Source: Actinomycetes bacterium
Lineage (GTDB): Bacteria; Actinomycetota; Actinomycetes; S36-B12; GCA-2699445
NCBI GenBank assembly: GCA_022600255.1
Contig: JAHZKU010000177.1
Location: 1-6,262 of the forward strand
Direction: 5' to 3'
DNA length: 6,262 bases
Below the pieces are notes generated by a model, which was not told the DNA's origin, did no database searches, and worked only from the letters and a program-made list of their open reading frames with translations. Each line of letters begins with the position of its first letter. The first letter of the stretch is position 1. Made by a program: the position numbers and the translations under genes. This document shows positions 4,533 through 6,262 of this stretch, in pieces.

Positions 4533-6262
4533 CGCTTTCCAACCGGAAAGAACGCGAGCGAATCGGCTTCGACTTGAGCCAGCGCGAACATCCTCCAAAG
4601 GCGATCTCCGTCGAGTTGGAGCCTGGCGCTGGTCTGCGAGGTTGCTATCAAACCTGAGATGACTTCAGATCTGGGGGCATGCTCGGCCAAAGCCTCAGCG
4701 AGTAAACTCCGGTGGCGGGCGGCGCAGTCAAAGTACAGGCCACGTTTAGCGGTTTGCCAGACGATCTCTTCCGGGAGCACATCGGCGTAGGCGCTTCGCA
4801 CCGGATACTTTGTGACCCCAGCAGCAAGGCATGCCGATACAGGTAGGGAGAGCGCGTAATCAACAACGTTTCGGGTCAGATACGGTGCCCGGGATTCGAT
4901 CCCGAAGGCCATGGAGTTCGTGTCGTCATCGCGCAGGTGCTGCGGTAAGCGCGTCCGAAACAACTCGGTGTGCCGAAGGTCGTCGGCTTCGCTGAGTGCC
5001 ATGTTCGGTGAAGCCGATCCAAACTCCTGGGAATCACTCATCCGTTCAACTGACGCACGGCTTGTTAGACCGTGCGTGTACCAGGGATAGCCCCAGAAGA
5101 GCTCATCTGCACCCTGTCCGGATATGACGACTCGATACCCGGCCTTTGCCATTGCCTTCATCAGTAGCCATTGGATCAGCGCCCCGCTGTTCAAGGGTGG
5201 TTCGTCCTGATCGCCCAGAAACCCGCACAGTGTTGCGAAGTCCAACTGTCCACCGACATCGATCTCGTCCGGTGCCACGCTCCCAACCGCTGCGGCGAAT
5301 GCCCGCGCATGGAACCTTTCATCATTTCCGCCGTTGGGGTCGTAGACCGTCAGAGCGGGGGTATTCGGAGCAGCAGCGAGTAGATTGCCTGAATCCACTC
5401 CACCGCTGAGGCAGAGTGCGGACCGACCAGATTCCGGATGTGTGAGCTCGACTGCTTCGCGTATTAGTGCCCGCATGGTCTCTTGGACCTCAGCAACAGG
5501 CGGAGCGGCTAGGGCGCGAACCGGTGGCTGCCAAAAACGAGTGTCGACGAGGATGTTTGTATCCGGGGAGAACTCAAGGATGTGCCCAGGTTCTACGCGA
5601 GTGACTTGGCGAAAGAAAGTCTCCAGGCCTGACGGGGGCCTGCGATCTAGGACGTAGGAACGGGCCACCTCGACATCGATCACTGGCACAACCGCGCCAA
5701 TAGCCCAAAGAGTACGCAGCTGGGAGCTGAAGATCATGCTGCCGAAGGCCGCGGGTTGGTGGGCGAACAACGGTTTCTCACCGAATCTATCCCTAGCCGC
5801 CACGAGTTTCCGGCGGCGGCTGTCCCACAGGACCAAGGCAAAGGGACCGTCGATCCGACTGACAACTGCCGCACCCCATTGCAGATACCCGCGAAGCACT
5901 ACCTCGGTGTCGCTGGTCCCTCGAAATGTATGACCAAGGGACTGGAGTTCCCTGCGCAATCGATGGTGATTGTAGGCCTGCCCGTTGAAGCCCAGTACCG
6001 CTTGACCGGGTGCCACCATGGGTTGTCGACCGTGCTCACCAGTGATAGCCAACCGCGTATTGGCTATGGAGACGCTATCCCTGTGAACTCGTCCACAAGT
6101 GGCCAATTCCTGCTGGGAGAAAGGGGAGGTCGGCTGTGTGGGAACATGCACGGCTTGGGTTTCACCATCACGGGATCCGATCCAAAGCCCCCAATCATCG
6201 GGCCCACGCCTGCTCATTGTTTGCAGTGCTGCACGAAGTCTCGCCTGATCGATCGGCTGTCC
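4526..6262 (-). CDS. asparagine synthetase-like glutamine amidotransferase, 5' end outside window
   Basis: The frame is open to the window edge, giving 578 visible residues. The internal ATG at 6217 is not the start: the 15 codons before it continue the family pattern (GQPID..RL.AAL) leading into M.RRGPDDWG. Only the first residues with the catalytic Cys are missing. Counting from that Met, the class II glutaminase domain covers about 1-185: RLAI (55-58), RQPM (64-67), GFNGQAYN (76-83), TSDTEVVL (101-108) and ARDRFGEKPLF (141-151). The ATP-pyrophosphatase synthetase domain follows, with the PP-loop SGGVDSG (271-277), SGQGADELFWGY (366-377), the ESRAPYL segment (441-447) and KYPVR (470-474). 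It should use glutamine-derived ammonia and ATP to amidate a carboxylate. Two positions differ from the E. coli AsnB pattern: FNGEIYN is FNGQAYN, and GEG(S/A)DE is GQGADE. This points to a specialised paralogue as found in glycan or secondary-metabolite clusters, but true asparagine synthesis is not excluded. It heads an operon with the HAD gene. Confidence 0.92.
   Translation of the reverse strand, partial: GQPIDQARLRAALQTMSRRGPDDWGLWIGSRDGETQAVHVPTQPTSPFSQQELATCGRVHRDSVSIANTRLAITGEHGRQPMVAPGQAVLGFNGQAYNHHRLRRELQSLGHTFRGTSDTEVVLRGYLQWGAAVVSRIDGPFALVLWDSRRRKLVAARDRFGEKPLFAHQPAAFGSMIFSSQLRTLWAIGAVVPVIDVEVARSYVLDRRPPSGLETFFRQVTRVEPGHILEFSPDTNILVDTRFWQPPVRALAAPPVAEVQETMRALIREAVELTHPESGRSALCLSGGVDSGNLLAAAPNTPALTVYDPNGGNDERFHARAFAAAVGSVAPDEIDVGGQLDFATLCGFLGDQDEPPLNSGALIQWLLMKAMAKAGYRVVISGQGADELFWGYPWYTHGLTSRASVERMSDSQEFGSASPNMALSEADDLRHTELFRTRLPQHLRDDDTNSMAFGIESRAPYLTRNVVDYALSLPVSACLAAGVTKYPVRSAYADVLPEEIVWQTAKRGLYFDCAARHRSLLAEALAEHAPRSEVISGLIATSQTSARLQLDGDRLWRMFALAQVEADSLAFFPVGKRC

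Noticed and set aside
6215..6217. ATG at 6217 as the start of the amidotransferase
   Set aside because: The frame is open upstream and continues the conserved pattern before RGPDD. Starting here would remove the catalytic N-terminal Cys required by class II glutaminases.

Overview
The window looks like chromosomal DNA of a high-GC bacterium, most likely an actinomycete-type organism (Actinomycetota). This is inferred from the GC-rich codon use, the Ala/Arg/Val-rich proteins and the FrnE-type thiol oxidoreductase. No lineage-specific marker is present, so the placement is tentative. All four protein genes lie on the minus strand. A single tRNA gene lies on the plus strand at the left end.

Layout, left to right. 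Positions 150-223 hold a complete tRNA-Gly(CCC) with an encoded CCA end. The following 256 bases (224-479) have no credible gene but contain two inverted repeats. One may help end transcription of the convergent gene to the right. Positions 480-1193 (minus) encode a FrnE/DsbA-like protein with an N-terminal CPWC motif and a C-terminal CX4C motif. A gene-poor spacer (1194-1432) follows, ending in a strong stem-loop that sits just past the stop of the next gene. Positions 1433-3634 (minus) encode a secreted 733-residue protein: a signal peptide, seven exact 40-residue beta-propeller repeats, and a C-terminal FGE/SUMF-like domain without the catalytic cysteines of true formylglycine-generating enzymes. 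After a 253-base spacer comes a two-gene operon on the minus strand. An asparagine-synthetase-like glutamine amidotransferase (4526 to beyond 6262, 5' end cut by the window edge) overlaps a HAD-family phosphatase (3888-4532) by 7 bases.

How the genes may work together. The amidotransferase and HAD phosphatase are almost certainly co-translated and should act in one pathway. The amidotransferase differs from classical AsnB at two active-site positions, which suggests a specialised amidation (glycan, cell-surface or natural-product chemistry) rather than housekeeping asparagine synthesis. That pathway cannot be named from this window. The secreted propeller-SUMF protein is probably a separate unit and is the most unusual gene here. 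The FrnE-like gene and the tRNA show no clear functional tie to the rest.
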